64,000 bases of DNA from CBDCUF01 sp965222525 (GTDB taxonomy: Bacteria; Pseudomonadota; Alphaproteobacteria; Rickettsiales; UBA8987): positions 1,240,001 through 1,304,000 of the forward strand of contig OZ244955.1 in NCBI GenBank assembly GCA_965222525.1, read 5' to 3'. The translations under genes were made by a program, and so were the position numbers. The notes under the pieces were generated by a model. It worked only from the letters and a program-made list of their open reading frames with translations, did not search any database and was not told where the DNA came from. Positions 47,745 to 56,289 of this stretch are shown here, one piece after another (the first letter of the stretch is position 1; the number at the start of each line of letters is the position of its first letter).

Positions 47745-49073
47745 TTAATTATTATCTACAATTATGTTTCCGGCCAGATATAGCGATCCGCAAATCAGTA
47801 TGACGGGAGGTTCCTTGCCGGATACGGGATGCATGGACAGTGTAGTCTCCACTGCGTCATATATATTCTTTTCAGCACTGGACGCAAGCCCAATTTTTTG
47901 ACCTGCATTAACGATTTCTTGAGGAGTGTGACAATTTTGTTCGTCCTGAATTGGGACAGCAAAGCAGTGGCCTGCAATATTCCTGAAGGGTGACAGGAAT
48001 TCCGAGGGGTTGCGGTTGTTCATCATGGCAGCAACCAGATATATCTCTTTATTTTCCTTTCGCCATTTTTGGCATTGTCCGGCAAGCATTTCGGCTGCGG
48101 CTATATTATGCCCACCATCTACCCATATTTCGGGCTGGTTTTCCGACGGGATATTATGTTTATGTAAAAGATCGATTATTTTGCCTGATGTTATGCGCTG
48201 CAACCTGCCTGCCCATTTTGTATCAGTGACTGCCTGTTTTATGGTGGTTTGCGGAAGGTTGAACCCTGCCGTTTCCTGTAGGAGTTGTGCTGCTGCAATG
48301 GCTGCTCCCGCATTGGTTACCTGATGAGCGCCGAGCAGTGATGGGGTAGGGAGGTCTAGGTTTAATAATTCTGATTTATAGTTGAAGCCATTTTGTGCGA
48401 GGGTTACTTCCCAATCTTCTCCATATGTAAAAGTATTTGCAGATTTTTCGGCAGCATACTGCTTTATTACCTGCAAGGCTTCCTGTGGCTGTCGGCTTGC
48501 GACACAAGGAACATCCTGTTTTATTATCGCTGCTTTTTCCGCCGCTATCTTTGTAATGCTATCCCCCAGATATGCAGTATGGTCGAGAGATATCGGGGTT
48601 ATTACAGTGAGAGCCGGTTTATCGATAACATTGGTTGCGTCCAGCCTGCCACCCATACCGGTTTCCAGTAACACGATATCGGCCTTTATGCGGGAGAATG
48701 CAAGCAGGGCAGCCGAAGTGGTTCCCTCAAAATAGGTGAGTTTTATTCCATCCGCAGCAACACGGCATTCTTCCAGTATTTCATACAGATAACCATCGCT
48801 GATTTCCTCACCGGCAAGGATTATACGCTCATTGAAATTTACCAGATGCGGGGAGGTGTAAACATGTACCTTATATCCGGATTTCTCCAGTATGGTACGC
48901 AGGAAAGCAATAGTGGAGCCTTTACCATTTGTGCCGGCAAAATGCACTACAGGAGGGAGCTTTTCATGCGGGTTCCCCAGTCTGTCCAGATGCTCCCGCA
49001 CCCGCTCAAGCCCGAGGTCAATCGGTTTATATCCAAGCGCAACCGGCCAGTGTGGATGTTTCATATGATGCAA
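47745..49073 (-). CDS. folC: Folylpolyglutamate/dihydrofolate synthase
   Basis: The enzyme adds glutamate to dihydropteroate and folates. The 442-residue Mur-ligase family protein has the ATP loop VVHFAGTNGKGSTIAFL (about 42-58), TSPHLVNFNERI (folate loop), TSAALLAFSRIKADIVLLETGMGGRLDATNVID and TVITPISLDHTAYLGDSI, and DGGHNIAAAEM in the C-terminal domain. The start is ATG at 49073, or the fourth codon at 49064. It lies 14 bases after the HTH antitoxin gene on the same strand. Confidence 0.93.
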   Translation of the reverse strand: MHHMKHPHWPVALGYKPIDLGLERVREHLDRLGNPHEKLPPVVHFAGTNGKGSTIAFLRTILEKSGYKVHVYTSPHLVNFNERIILAGEEISDGYLYEILEECRVAADGIKLTYFEGTTSAALLAFSRIKADIVLLETGMGGRLDATNVIDKPALTVITPISLDHTAYLGDSITKIAAEKAAIIKQDVPCVASRQPQEALQVIKQYAAEKSANTFTYGEDWEVTLAQNGFNYKSELLNLDLPTPSLLGAHQVTNAGAAIAAAQLLQETAGFNLPQTTIKQAVTDTKWAGRLQRITSGKIIDLLHKHNIPSENQPEIWVDGGHNIAAAEMLAGQCQKWRKENKEIYLVAAMMNNRNPSEFLSPFRNIAGHCFAVPIQDEQNCHTPQEIVNAGQKIGLASSAEKNIYDAVETTLSMHPVSGKEPPVILICGSLYLAGNIIVDNN

Positions 49074-49087
49074 ACTCGGCAGGAGTG

Positions 49088-49405
49088 TTAAATCAAGGCA
49101 TGCAGCCCGTGTTTTTTGACTATATTCAGCAGGCGCAGGGCAGGACCGCCGGGCTTCTTTACTCCACGTTCCCAGTCCGATACGAGATTTTTTGACACAT
49201 TGAGATAGATTGCAAATATCGGCTGCGATACCTTCTCACTTTCCCGCAGTTTTTTTATCTCATCCGGCTGCATCGGCCTGACCGGCTCAAGGCAATCTTC
49301 ATCAAACTCCCGCATCGTCTTCTTGTCAATTGCCCCTATCCTGTATAATGCAGACATGGTTTCATGGACAGCAGCAAGTGGTTCTGATTTATACTGTTTC
49401 GTCAT
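49088..49405 (-). CDS. HTH antitoxin of RelE-type pair
   Basis: The 105-residue protein has a Cro/cI-type HTH at about 50-100: MQPDEIKKLRESEKVSQPIF, AIYLNVSKNLVSDWERGVKKPGGPALRLLNIV. The N-terminal part (MSALYRIGAIDKKTMREFDEDC) is typical of antitoxins paired with DUF1044/RelE-like toxins. The ATG overlaps the stop of the toxin gene by four bases, the toxin-first order usual for this subtype. Confidence 0.85.
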   Translation of the reverse strand: MTKQYKSEPLAAVHETMSALYRIGAIDKKTMREFDEDCLEPVRPMQPDEIKKLRESEKVSQPIFAIYLNVSKNLVSDWERGVKKPGGPALRLLNIVKKHGLHALI

Positions 49406-49791
49406 GATTTTATTTCCTTTAACTCTTTATCTTCTATCAATTTATGAATTTCCTTATCTGTCATTTTCAGCAATCTCGTTGCAGACTTCTTGTAAATTTT
49501 CAAATCTTTCCGGCTTATATTATCACGTTCATTCTTGGCAAAACCATAAATAAAGAATGCCTTATCGCCTTTCTTAAACGCAATAATTGTGCGGTATCCT
49601 CCGGATTTTCCTTTCCCTTTTCTCGCAATACGCTGCTTTATAACACCGCCACCGAGATTTGCATCTACAAGCCCCTTTTCCATATCGGCTATAGCATCCA
49701 GCAATGTTTTGTTATCTATATTTTCACGTTTAGTAAAACGCTCAAACCAGGCATTCTTAAAAATCCGTAATTTTACCTCATTGCCCGACAT
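49402..49791 (-). CDS. RelE-like toxin (DUF1044 type)
   Basis: The 129-residue protein shows the family's marks: KNAWFERFTKRENIDNKTLLDAI near the start, GLVDANLGGGVIKQRIARKGKGKSGGYRTIIAFKKGDKAFFIYGFAKNERDNIS in the core and a helical C-terminus (LLKMTDKEIHKLIED). Members are probable mRNA interferases. It is first gene of a toxin-antitoxin pair, and its end overlaps the HTH antitoxin by four bases. Confidence 0.83.
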   Translation of the reverse strand: MSGNEVKLRIFKNAWFERFTKRENIDNKTLLDAIADMEKGLVDANLGGGVIKQRIARKGKGKSGGYRTIIAFKKGDKAFFIYGFAKNERDNISRKDLKIYKKSATRLLKMTDKEIHKLIEDKELKEIKS

Positions 49792-49833
49792 ATATTATAT
49801 CACACATAGTGTTATATGCAAGGATTATCTACC

Positions 49834-49979
49834 AGACAGTACCGTCAAATTCGCTAGCATGCGGCGAAAATGACCGTTTTCGAGAACCGTACTGCAGCGT
49901 ACTTTTGGGTACGTGAAGCACGGAAGCGCAGAAAATGGTTATTTGCAGCCCATGATAGTAGAATTTGACGGTACTGTCT
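49834..49979. repeat. 146-bp inverted-repeat element at the response-regulator stop
   Basis: Perfect 19-base arms AGACAGTACCGTCAAATTC (49834-49852) and GAATTTGACGGTACTGTCT (49961-49979) enclose GCTAGCATG, CGAAAATGACCGTTTTCG and GTACGTGAAGCACGGAAGCG words. The right arm overlaps the TAG stop codon (49978-49980) of the response regulator gene. A diverged reverse copy lies at 14311-14420. It looks like a miniature transposable element. Confidence 0.82.
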
Positions 49980-50874
49980 AGAAAGCGGACAGGCAGATAA
50001 CCTCGTTGCCGGGGGAGACATATTCCATTGTATCAAAGCTGTACATATTGGCGAGGGCGATACCACGGCCATGTTTCTCGGTAACACGGTCGGGGTCGAG
50101 CTTCATATACGGTTTCCAGTCGAAGCCTTTTCCTTCATCCTTCACCCGCAGCTTGATTCCCACATCATCTTTCTCGAATGAAACGGTAACCTTCTTGTCC
50201 CTGTTTTCCGGCAGGGAAACCAGTCTATGCAGTTCCTTGTCCCAGGTGTTGTAATATATGTGGTCTTTCTTCTCATCAGCAGAAACCGCCAGATTTCCAT
50301 GCTCAACCGCATTTTCCAGTATGGCGGAAATCCCGACTATTACCTTCTCCGGGTCAGAATAAAGTCCGGCAAGAAACACAGCAAGCTCCTTGGCTTCTTC
50401 CATGGTACGAAAGGTCACGGTGAGATTACTTACCTCTCCGGGAACCTTGTGCCCCTGCTTTACCTTGTCCAGCAGGACCTGTTGCAGGCTCCTGTCCTCA
50501 ATCGCTGCACTTACTATGGAAAGCAGGACTTCCGGCTCAAACGGTTTGGCCAGGTAATAGTAAACACCGGCCTTGATTCCTTCCAGCACCTGGTTTTTCT
50601 CCGCCGCCGCAGTCTGCATTATAACCGGAATCTTTTTCAGCTCCTTATCCTTTCTGGCCTGCCACAATACCTCCATACCGTCCATATCCGGCATCATCCG
50701 GTCAAGCAATACAACCTTTACCTCATCCTTGAGGTTTTGCAGTGACTCCAGCCCCTTCTTGCCACCATCGGCGGTCACCACATTATAACCCTCCCGTTTC
50801 AGGTGAAACTGCAGGATACGTAAATTATTCGGCTCATCATCAACCGCCAGAACTGTTCCCCTTGAATTACTCAT
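49978..50874 (-). CDS. Response regulator with C-terminal RsbW-like ATPase
   Basis: The 298-residue protein has a receiver domain (about 7-125): AVDDEP acidic pair, the phospho-acceptor Asp in VVLLDRMMPDMDG (about 57), switch Thr in IMQTAAAEKN and Lys in YYYLAKPFEPE. After a linker comes an anti-sigma-type HATPase (about 150-295) with ENAVEHGNLAVSADEKKDHI as N-box and DEGKGFDWKPYM, HGRGIALANMYSFD. It is a paralogue of the protein at 53914-54459. It overlaps the histidine kinase gene by four bases (ATGA). The pair may feed a partner-switching or ATPase output. The stop codon lies in a repeat element. Confidence 0.85.
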   Translation of the reverse strand: MSNSRGTVLAVDDEPNNLRILQFHLKREGYNVVTADGGKKGLESLQNLKDEVKVVLLDRMMPDMDGMEVLWQARKDKELKKIPVIMQTAAAEKNQVLEGIKAGVYYYLAKPFEPEVLLSIVSAAIEDRSLQQVLLDKVKQGHKVPGEVSNLTVTFRTMEEAKELAVFLAGLYSDPEKVIVGISAILENAVEHGNLAVSADEKKDHIYYNTWDKELHRLVSLPENRDKKVTVSFEKDDVGIKLRVKDEGKGFDWKPYMKLDPDRVTEKHGRGIALANMYSFDTMEYVSPGNEVICLSAF

Positions 50875-52454
50875 AATACCCCTCCTTGAGTGATTGGATT
50901 GCTATCTTCGACATACTTAACGGGAATTGAAAAAGTCAGCTTCGCCCCAGTATTTGTGTTATTCTCCGCCCATATCCTGCCGTGATGGGCTTCGATTATT
51001 TCCTTGCATATCGCCAGTCCCAGGCCGGTTCCGCCTGCACCGGTTTTGGTCTGGCTGCTCTGTATGAACTTGTCGAATATCGCATCCAGTTCATTATCCG
51101 GTATACCGACCCCCTCATCTATTATAGACAGGGAAAGCGCATCTACATTTTGTTCAAGCGGAAAATTACCGAAAATCACCGATATTTTCCTGTCTTCCGG
51201 AGTGAATTTTATCGCATTTGACAACAGGTTCCATACCACCTGTGTTATCTTCTGGCGATCAAATTCGGCAATTGTGGGAAATTCCTTATCGGTCACATCT
51301 ATGGTGATATTTTTCTCCTGTGTGAGGGAGCTCAACTGTTTTATGGTATCTTCCACGATGGTTTTCAGGTCATTCTCCTCCATGTCAAATTCCATAATGC
51401 CGGATTCCAGCTTGGACAGGTCGAGTATCCCGTTCAGTACAGCAAGCAGGCGGTCACCGCTTTGCTGTATGAGGGTGAGGTTTTCCATCTGCTCTTCCTT
51501 TGTCCAGTCATCTATCGCCTGTGCGCCCATCTTGGAAAAGCTTATGATGGAATGCAGCGGAGTGCGCAGCTCATGCGACATATTGGCCAGAAACTCACTC
51601 TTGGCCATATTGGCACGTTCGGCTTCCTGTCTGGCCTTTATCAGCTTTTTTTCTGCCCTGAACCGCTCTATCGCCCGCCCCAGTTGCGAGCATATATTGG
51701 ACATTGTATTAAGCCTGGCCTTGTCGGGATGATAATCTCCCAGAGCAAAAAACTCCATTATATAAGTTGTCTTTCCTCCGGAAAATATGGGAAAGCCGAT
51801 ATTGCCACGTAATGCCGAATTTCCCACCGCCCTTGACCTCAGGTAATTTTTATTTTCATGAATGTCGGTAATCCAGAACGGCTTTCCCGCCTGCAGGACA
51901 CGTCCAGGCAATCCCTCACCACTAGCAAAAGATGTGGATTCGGTCAGTTCTATAAAATCCATGTATTTGTCCCTGTCATTTATATGCCATATTCGTGATG
52001 AATGTAGCTTTTCATCCTTTTTGTCATAGTAAAAAACATGGCCAAGCGGCCAACTGGTGAAATCACATATCAGGTTCAGGCAGATCTGCAGGGCGTCCTC
52101 TTCCGTATCCGCCTCATTCACAGTTACGGTTACATCATGCAGAAGCTGGATAAGCTTGTTTTTGGTCTCCAGTACGTAATTGGCGGCTTCGGCGGTTTCT
52201 ATGGCCTTCTTCAGCTTGTTGGTGCGCTCGATAACCTTGCTTTCCAAATCCATATTGGCATATTCCAGCGTATCCAGCACGCTGTTGTAATGCTCGGCTA
52301 CTGTGTAAAGCTCCGACTCCTGGGGAACATCCACCCGCCTGGTTATATCTCCCGTCTTGGCTTGCAGTTTCATCTCATAAAGCAACGCATGCAGAGCATC
52401 ATCCTGTTCATTGCCTTGGGAGGAGGAAAATATATTGCGGAGTTTTTTGAGCAT
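50871..52454 (-). CDS. Soluble sensor histidine kinase with GAF domain
   Basis: The 527-residue kinase has an N-terminal helical signalling segment (about 15-105), a GAF domain (about 110-265, TSWPLGHVFYYDKKDEKLHS), a HisKA domain with His294 in NMSHELRTPLHSIISFSKMG, and an ATPase domain with WNLLSNAIKF, IIDEGVGIPD and GTGLGLAICKEIIEAHHGRI. There is no membrane helix, so it senses a cytosolic signal or haem/bilin/nucleotide-like ligand. The response regulator follows with a four-base overlap. Confidence 0.9.
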   Translation of the reverse strand: MLKKLRNIFSSSQGNEQDDALHALLYEMKLQAKTGDITRRVDVPQESELYTVAEHYNSVLDTLEYANMDLESKVIERTNKLKKAIETAEAANYVLETKNKLIQLLHDVTVTVNEADTEEDALQICLNLICDFTSWPLGHVFYYDKKDEKLHSSRIWHINDRDKYMDFIELTESTSFASGEGLPGRVLQAGKPFWITDIHENKNYLRSRAVGNSALRGNIGFPIFSGGKTTYIMEFFALGDYHPDKARLNTMSNICSQLGRAIERFRAEKKLIKARQEAERANMAKSEFLANMSHELRTPLHSIISFSKMGAQAIDDWTKEEQMENLTLIQQSGDRLLAVLNGILDLSKLESGIMEFDMEENDLKTIVEDTIKQLSSLTQEKNITIDVTDKEFPTIAEFDRQKITQVVWNLLSNAIKFTPEDRKISVIFGNFPLEQNVDALSLSIIDEGVGIPDNELDAIFDKFIQSSQTKTGAGGTGLGLAICKEIIEAHHGRIWAENNTNTGAKLTFSIPVKYVEDSNPITQGGVL

Positions 52455-52582
52455 CGTGTAAAGATGAAAAATAGTATAGTGATATACTCAGTTATTACAC
52501 TCGTACTAAAAAACAAGTATTTTGAACGATTATAGGCATGTTATGCTACCAGCATTTATGTCTTGTTGTATAAAGGCTACTT

Positions 52583-53704
52583 TTATTCAATTTTTCTATG
52601 TCCTTTAACATGTAGCCCGTAACCCTCAAGAGCAACTATAGTACGGTCGGAATTGGTAAGCAGAATCATGTCTTTTATACCCAGATCGAGCAGTATCTGC
52701 GCACCTATGCCGTAATCCCGCAGGTCGGTTTTTGTATGTGCTTCCGACGGTTCCTGCTGTCTGCCCAGACGCTTTTTGATGCTTTCCGAAAGGCGGTTAC
52801 GCCGCGGCTCACGAATCAGCACCACTACCCCACGTCCTTCCTTATCGATAATTTCCATCGATTTACGCAAATCATCGGCCTTGCCGGAAGCAGCATCAAC
52901 CAGTACGTCATTTAACACATCCATCGCATGCATCCGTACCAACACAGGATCTTCGGCAGTTATATCTCCCTTCACCAGTGCAACATGCTCGGCATATTCA
53001 ATCATATTTACATATAAAATCATATTGAAATCACCACCGTACCTGCTGGTGAAAGTGGTTTCCATCTCGCGCCGCACCAGGCTGTCATTGCGATTACGGT
53101 AGGAAATCAAATCGGCAATGGTTGCGATTTTCAAATTATGCTCCTGCGCAAATTCAATCAGGTCAGGCATTCTGGCCATAGTACCGTCATCATTCATAAT
53201 CTCGCAGATAACCCCAGCAGGATTCATCCCCGCCAGCTTTGCTATATCTACCGCAGCCTCGGTATGTCCCGCCCGCACCAGTACACCGCCCTCCCGTGCC
53301 ACAAGCGGGAATATATGGCCTGGAGTTGCAATATCCTGTGCGTTTCTGGCAGGGTCAATAGCGGTCTGTATGGTTTTCGCACGGTCAGCGGCGGAAATCC
53401 CCGTGGTAACCCCCTCCCGTGCTTCAATTGAAATAGTGAAAGCGGTCTGGTGGCGGCTCTGGTTATATTGCGACATAAGCGGCAGGCCAAGTTCATCCAC
53501 CCGTTTTTGTGTAAGCGCAAGGCAGATTAACCCGCGGCCATATTTCGCCATGAAATTCACAGCCGCCGAATCGGCCTTTTCGGCAGGAATTACCAGGTCT
53601 CCTTCATTCTCCCGACTTTCATCGTCAACCAGAATAAACATCCGCCCCGCCTTCGCATCGGTGATAATATCTTCAACAGGAGAAAGATGTGGTGAATGGT
53701 TCAT
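52583..53704 (-). CDS. ribB: 3,4-dihydroxy-2-butanone-4-phosphate synthase with degenerate RibA-like domain
   Basis: The first half (about 1-205) is RibB, converting ribulose 5-phosphate to the four-carbon riboflavin precursor: FILVDDESRENEGDLVIPAE, GRGLICLALT, HQTAFTISIEAREGVTTGISAADRA, GHIFPLVAREGGVLVRAGHTEAAVD. The second half aligns to GTP cyclohydrolase II but where RibA has zinc cysteines (CxTGDxxGSxRCDCG) it reads RMHAMDVLNDVLVDAASGKA, with no cysteine. So this domain is probably inactive, as in other alphaproteobacterial RibB-X proteins. No FMN riboswitch was seen in the 209-base leader (53705-53913). Confidence 0.9.
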   Translation of the reverse strand: MNHSPHLSPVEDIITDAKAGRMFILVDDESRENEGDLVIPAEKADSAAVNFMAKYGRGLICLALTQKRVDELGLPLMSQYNQSRHQTAFTISIEAREGVTTGISAADRAKTIQTAIDPARNAQDIATPGHIFPLVAREGGVLVRAGHTEAAVDIAKLAGMNPAGVICEIMNDDGTMARMPDLIEFAQEHNLKIATIADLISYRNRNDSLVRREMETTFTSRYGGDFNMILYVNMIEYAEHVALVKGDITAEDPVLVRMHAMDVLNDVLVDAASGKADDLRKSMEIIDKEGRGVVVLIREPRRNRLSESIKKRLGRQQEPSEAHTKTDLRDYGIGAQILLDLGIKDMILLTNSDRTIVALEGYGLHVKGHRKIE

Positions 53705-53913
53705 GTTTTTTGTCTTATTACTTTATGTGCCATTCTGGCAAAAGCCGTACTTTTGCTGTTTCAGGATGACATATACTACATAGCCGTTCCTGTATGTGCA
53801 ATATGCCACAAGTAACGATGATGTATTTTTACAATATGATAGTAGAATGTGCAAATAGCCCGCAAATAAAATCTGTAGTTGTGATTTGTTGTGTGTTATG
53901 AAACTCCAAGGAC

Positions 53914-54459
53914 GTGCGTAAATTCACAATGCAGTTAGTATCCGGCAAAAATCCTGTAATATTCATCAACCCTGCTCATTCCCCAGATTTTGTGGTGGTG
54001 GGCAGGTATGATATTGCCGTAAGCACTTTGGACGAGGCAAGTGCAGCAGCGGATTTCCTTGCCAATTTTTATCCGGAGCCGGAAAGGGTTCGCTTCGGTA
54101 TTCATGAACTGGCGATAAATGCGGTTGAACATGGCAATCTTGGTATCGGTTACGACCTGAAAACCGAACTGGTCAGACAGGGCAAATGGCTGGACGAAGT
54201 GGAACGCAGACGGAATTTACCTCATAATATCAACAAGAAAGCCCATATCAGATTCCGCCGCTACAGCGATAATATTTCACTGACAATCAGCGATTGCGGT
54301 AACGGGTTCGACTGGCGGAAGTATCTGGAAATCTCACCAGAACAACTTACCGCAAACCATGGCCGTGGCATTGCAATCGCCGCCGCCATGAGCTTCGACA
54401 GCCTTGACTATGCCGTAAGTGGTAGCGAGGTTATTTGCAAAGTTGCTTTACGTGAGTAG
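53914..54459 (+). CDS. RsbW-like anti-sigma ATPase paralogue
   Basis: The 181-residue protein is a stand-alone HATPase domain similar to the C-terminal part of the response regulator at 49978-50874: FGIHELAINAVEHGNLGIGYDLKTELVRQGKWLDEVERR, then SDCGNGFDWRKYLEISPEQL and HGRGIAIAAAMSFDSLDYAVSGSEVI. Such proteins act as anti-sigma or anti-anti-sigma partner kinases. The start is uncertain: GTG at 53914 has AAGGA one base upstream, which is too close, and the ATG at 53929 is about 16 bases from it. Partner proteins are not in the window. Confidence 0.75.
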   Translation: MRKFTMQLVSGKNPVIFINPAHSPDFVVVGRYDIAVSTLDEASAAADFLANFYPEPERVRFGIHELAINAVEHGNLGIGYDLKTELVRQGKWLDEVERRRNLPHNINKKAHIRFRRYSDNISLTISDCGNGFDWRKYLEISPEQLTANHGRGIAIAAAMSFDSLDYAVSGSEVICKVALRE

Positions 54460-54594
54460 GAAGTACCTTTTTATTTCTTATATGATTGTTTTATAATAGT
54501 ATTTCCTAAAAGAAAATACTATGAATACCGATGCTGGGGCATCGGGATTCTGCCGTGTAGCGAGTGTAATTTTACGTAAATAAAATTGAAAATA

Positions 54595-54786
54595 CTATAG
54601 TTATCGTTATTCTGAATAATTTCCGTGTATTTTGCCATAGCCCAAAAGGATAACTGCTAAATTTGCATTAGCGCAAGTGAAAATTCGCAGCACGTAGTTT
54701 ACCCTACTTGCAAGAAATTTACACGTAGCTATAAGGTAAATTTATCTGGTTGCAAAACATACGGAAATTATTTGGAATGACTATAG
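54595..54786. repeat. 192-bp inverted-repeat element upstream of prfA
   Basis: Arms of about 35 bases begin CTATAG at 54595 and end CTATAG at 54786. They match as AATAATTTCCGTGTATTTTGC on the left and GCAAAACATACGGAAATTATTT on the right, with TTATTCTG/GAATGA. The centre has GCAAGTGAAAATTCGC and related words. It ends 11 bases before the GTG (20 before the ATG) of prfA. A smaller hairpin (ATAGTATTT/AAATACTAT) at 54497-54522 may end the upstream transcript. Confidence 0.7.
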
Positions 54787-54796
54787 AATATTATTA

Positions 54797-55882
54797 GTGA
54801 TCAAAATGAGTTTTGAAGATAAATTGTCGGGGATTGTAGCGCATCATGGGGAGCTTGGTGAAAAGCTTGCCGACCCGTCTGCTATGGATAACCGGGAATT
54901 TGCAACGATTTCCAAGGAATATTCCGACCTGACCGGTGTTGTTGAGAAAATCAGTGAATATCTGGGGACACGGAAGGCGGTTGCTGAGGCAGAAGAGATT
55001 ATAAATGATACTTCCAGCGATGCTGATATGAAAGAACTGGCTGAGGAGGAATTGCAGGAGTTGAAAAATGGCCTGCCACAGCTGGAGCAGGAGATAAAAA
55101 TTATGCTACTGCCCAGGGATGCGGCGGATGAGAAGAATGCAATACTGGAGGTTCGTGCCGGTACCGGCGGAGATGAGGCAGCCCTGTTTGCGGCCGATTT
55201 ATTCCGTATGTATCAGCGCTATGCCGAAAATCGTGGCTGGCGGTTTGAGGTTATGTCAATTTCGGAGAATGGTATCGGCGGTTATAAGGAGGCTGCGGCC
55301 AATATCAGCGGTACCAATGTATTCGAGCGGATGAAATTTGAATCCGGAGTGCATCGGGTGCAGCGTGTGCCGGAGACTGAATCACAGGGACGGGTGCATA
55401 CTTCCGCTGCAACTGTAGCAGTCCTGCCGGAGGCGGAAGAGGTTGATGTTCATGTCGATGAAAAGGATTTGCGGATTGATATTTTTCGTGCGAGCGGTCC
55501 GGGCGGGCAGTCGGTAAATACTACGGATAGTGCTGTACGTATTACCCATATTCCCACTGGTATAGTGGTTTCCCAACAGGATGAGAAATCACAGCATAAG
55601 AATAAGGCTAAGGCGTTGAAAATCTTACGGGCACGGTTATATGAACATGAACGGGAGCAGAAAGCCGCAGAGCGGGCGGCCGAGCGCAAGAGCCAGGTTG
55701 GCTCCGGTGATCGTTCCGAGCGTATCCGTACCTATAATTTCCCGCAAGGTCGTGTCAGCGACCATCGCATTAACCTTACCCTTTATAAAATAAATGAAAT
55801 AGTAAATGACGGCCAGCTGGATGAAGTCATTGATGCACTTATAGCCGAGGATCAGGCTACTAAACTCGCCGAGTCGGTTTAA
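54797..55882 (+). CDS. prfA: Peptide chain release factor 1
   Basis: RF1 terminates translation at UAA and UAG. The 361-residue protein has the anticodon-like tripeptide region VQRVPETESQGRVHTSAATVAV (PET where E. coli has PAT), and the GGQ motif in RASGPGGQSVNTTDSAVRI. The sequence IRTYNFPQGRVSDHRINLTLYKI is standard. The frame opens with GTG at 54797; the conserved MSFEDKL start at ATG 54806 seems more likely. Its stop overlaps the converging DnaJ gene by four bases. hemK/prmC usually follows prfA but does not here. Confidence 0.95.
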   Translation: MIKMSFEDKLSGIVAHHGELGEKLADPSAMDNREFATISKEYSDLTGVVEKISEYLGTRKAVAEAEEIINDTSSDADMKELAEEELQELKNGLPQLEQEIKIMLLPRDAADEKNAILEVRAGTGGDEAALFAADLFRMYQRYAENRGWRFEVMSISENGIGGYKEAAANISGTNVFERMKFESGVHRVQRVPETESQGRVHTSAATVAVLPEAEEVDVHVDEKDLRIDIFRASGPGGQSVNTTDSAVRITHIPTGIVVSQQDEKSQHKNKAKALKILRARLYEHEREQKAAERAAERKSQVGSGDRSERIRTYNFPQGRVSDHRINLTLYKINEIVNDGQLDEVIDALIAEDQATKLAESV

Positions 55883-56280
55883 GTTTTTCTTTTCCGTTCC
55901 AGATCATCCATAAGCAACTCCTTGGCCTGGTTGATTTTTATGGCGAAATATTTGGTGCCACCCTGATCGGGGTGGTTGGACTGCATCAGTTTATGATAGG
56001 CTTTCTTTACATCGGCTTTGGTGTAATCCTTGTCCAGCCCGAACATTTCTCTGGCCTCTTCCAGTGTAATATCTGCTTCCCCCACTGATTTTCCACCGGA
56101 ATTACCATAATTCCTGCTGGCATTATGAACCACCTTTATCCTCAGGAAACGCTCGTAAAGCGTAGCCAGAAACAGCAGGAAGCTGAGGATAGAGCCGGGT
56201 ACAATCGCTCGCATCCGGAACAGGATTATAATCACCGCTACCAGCGTAATAATTATCAGCCATTTGGTGGAACGTTTCAT
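55879..56280 (-). CDS. Membrane-anchored J-domain protein
   Basis: The 133-residue protein has an N-terminal hydrophobic segment (about 8-42, possibly two helices) and a C-terminal J domain (about 75-128): ITLEEAREMFGLDKDYTKADVKKAYHKLMQSNHPDQGGTKYFAIKINQAKELLM, with the HPD motif that stimulates DnaK. The layout matches the short alphaproteobacterial DnaJ-like membrane proteins related to Tim14/Pam18. It lies 9 bases after dsbD on the same strand. Confidence 0.85.
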   Translation of the reverse strand: MKRSTKWLIIITLVAVIIILFRMRAIVPGSILSFLLFLATLYERFLRIKVVHNASRNYGNSGGKSVGEADITLEEAREMFGLDKDYTKADVKKAYHKLMQSNHPDQGGTKYFAIKINQAKELLMDDLERKRKT

Positions 56281-56289
56281 AATCTGGAA

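Noticed and set aside
53705..53913. FMN riboswitch upstream of ribB
   Set aside because: None of the conserved RFN-element helices is visible in this gap.
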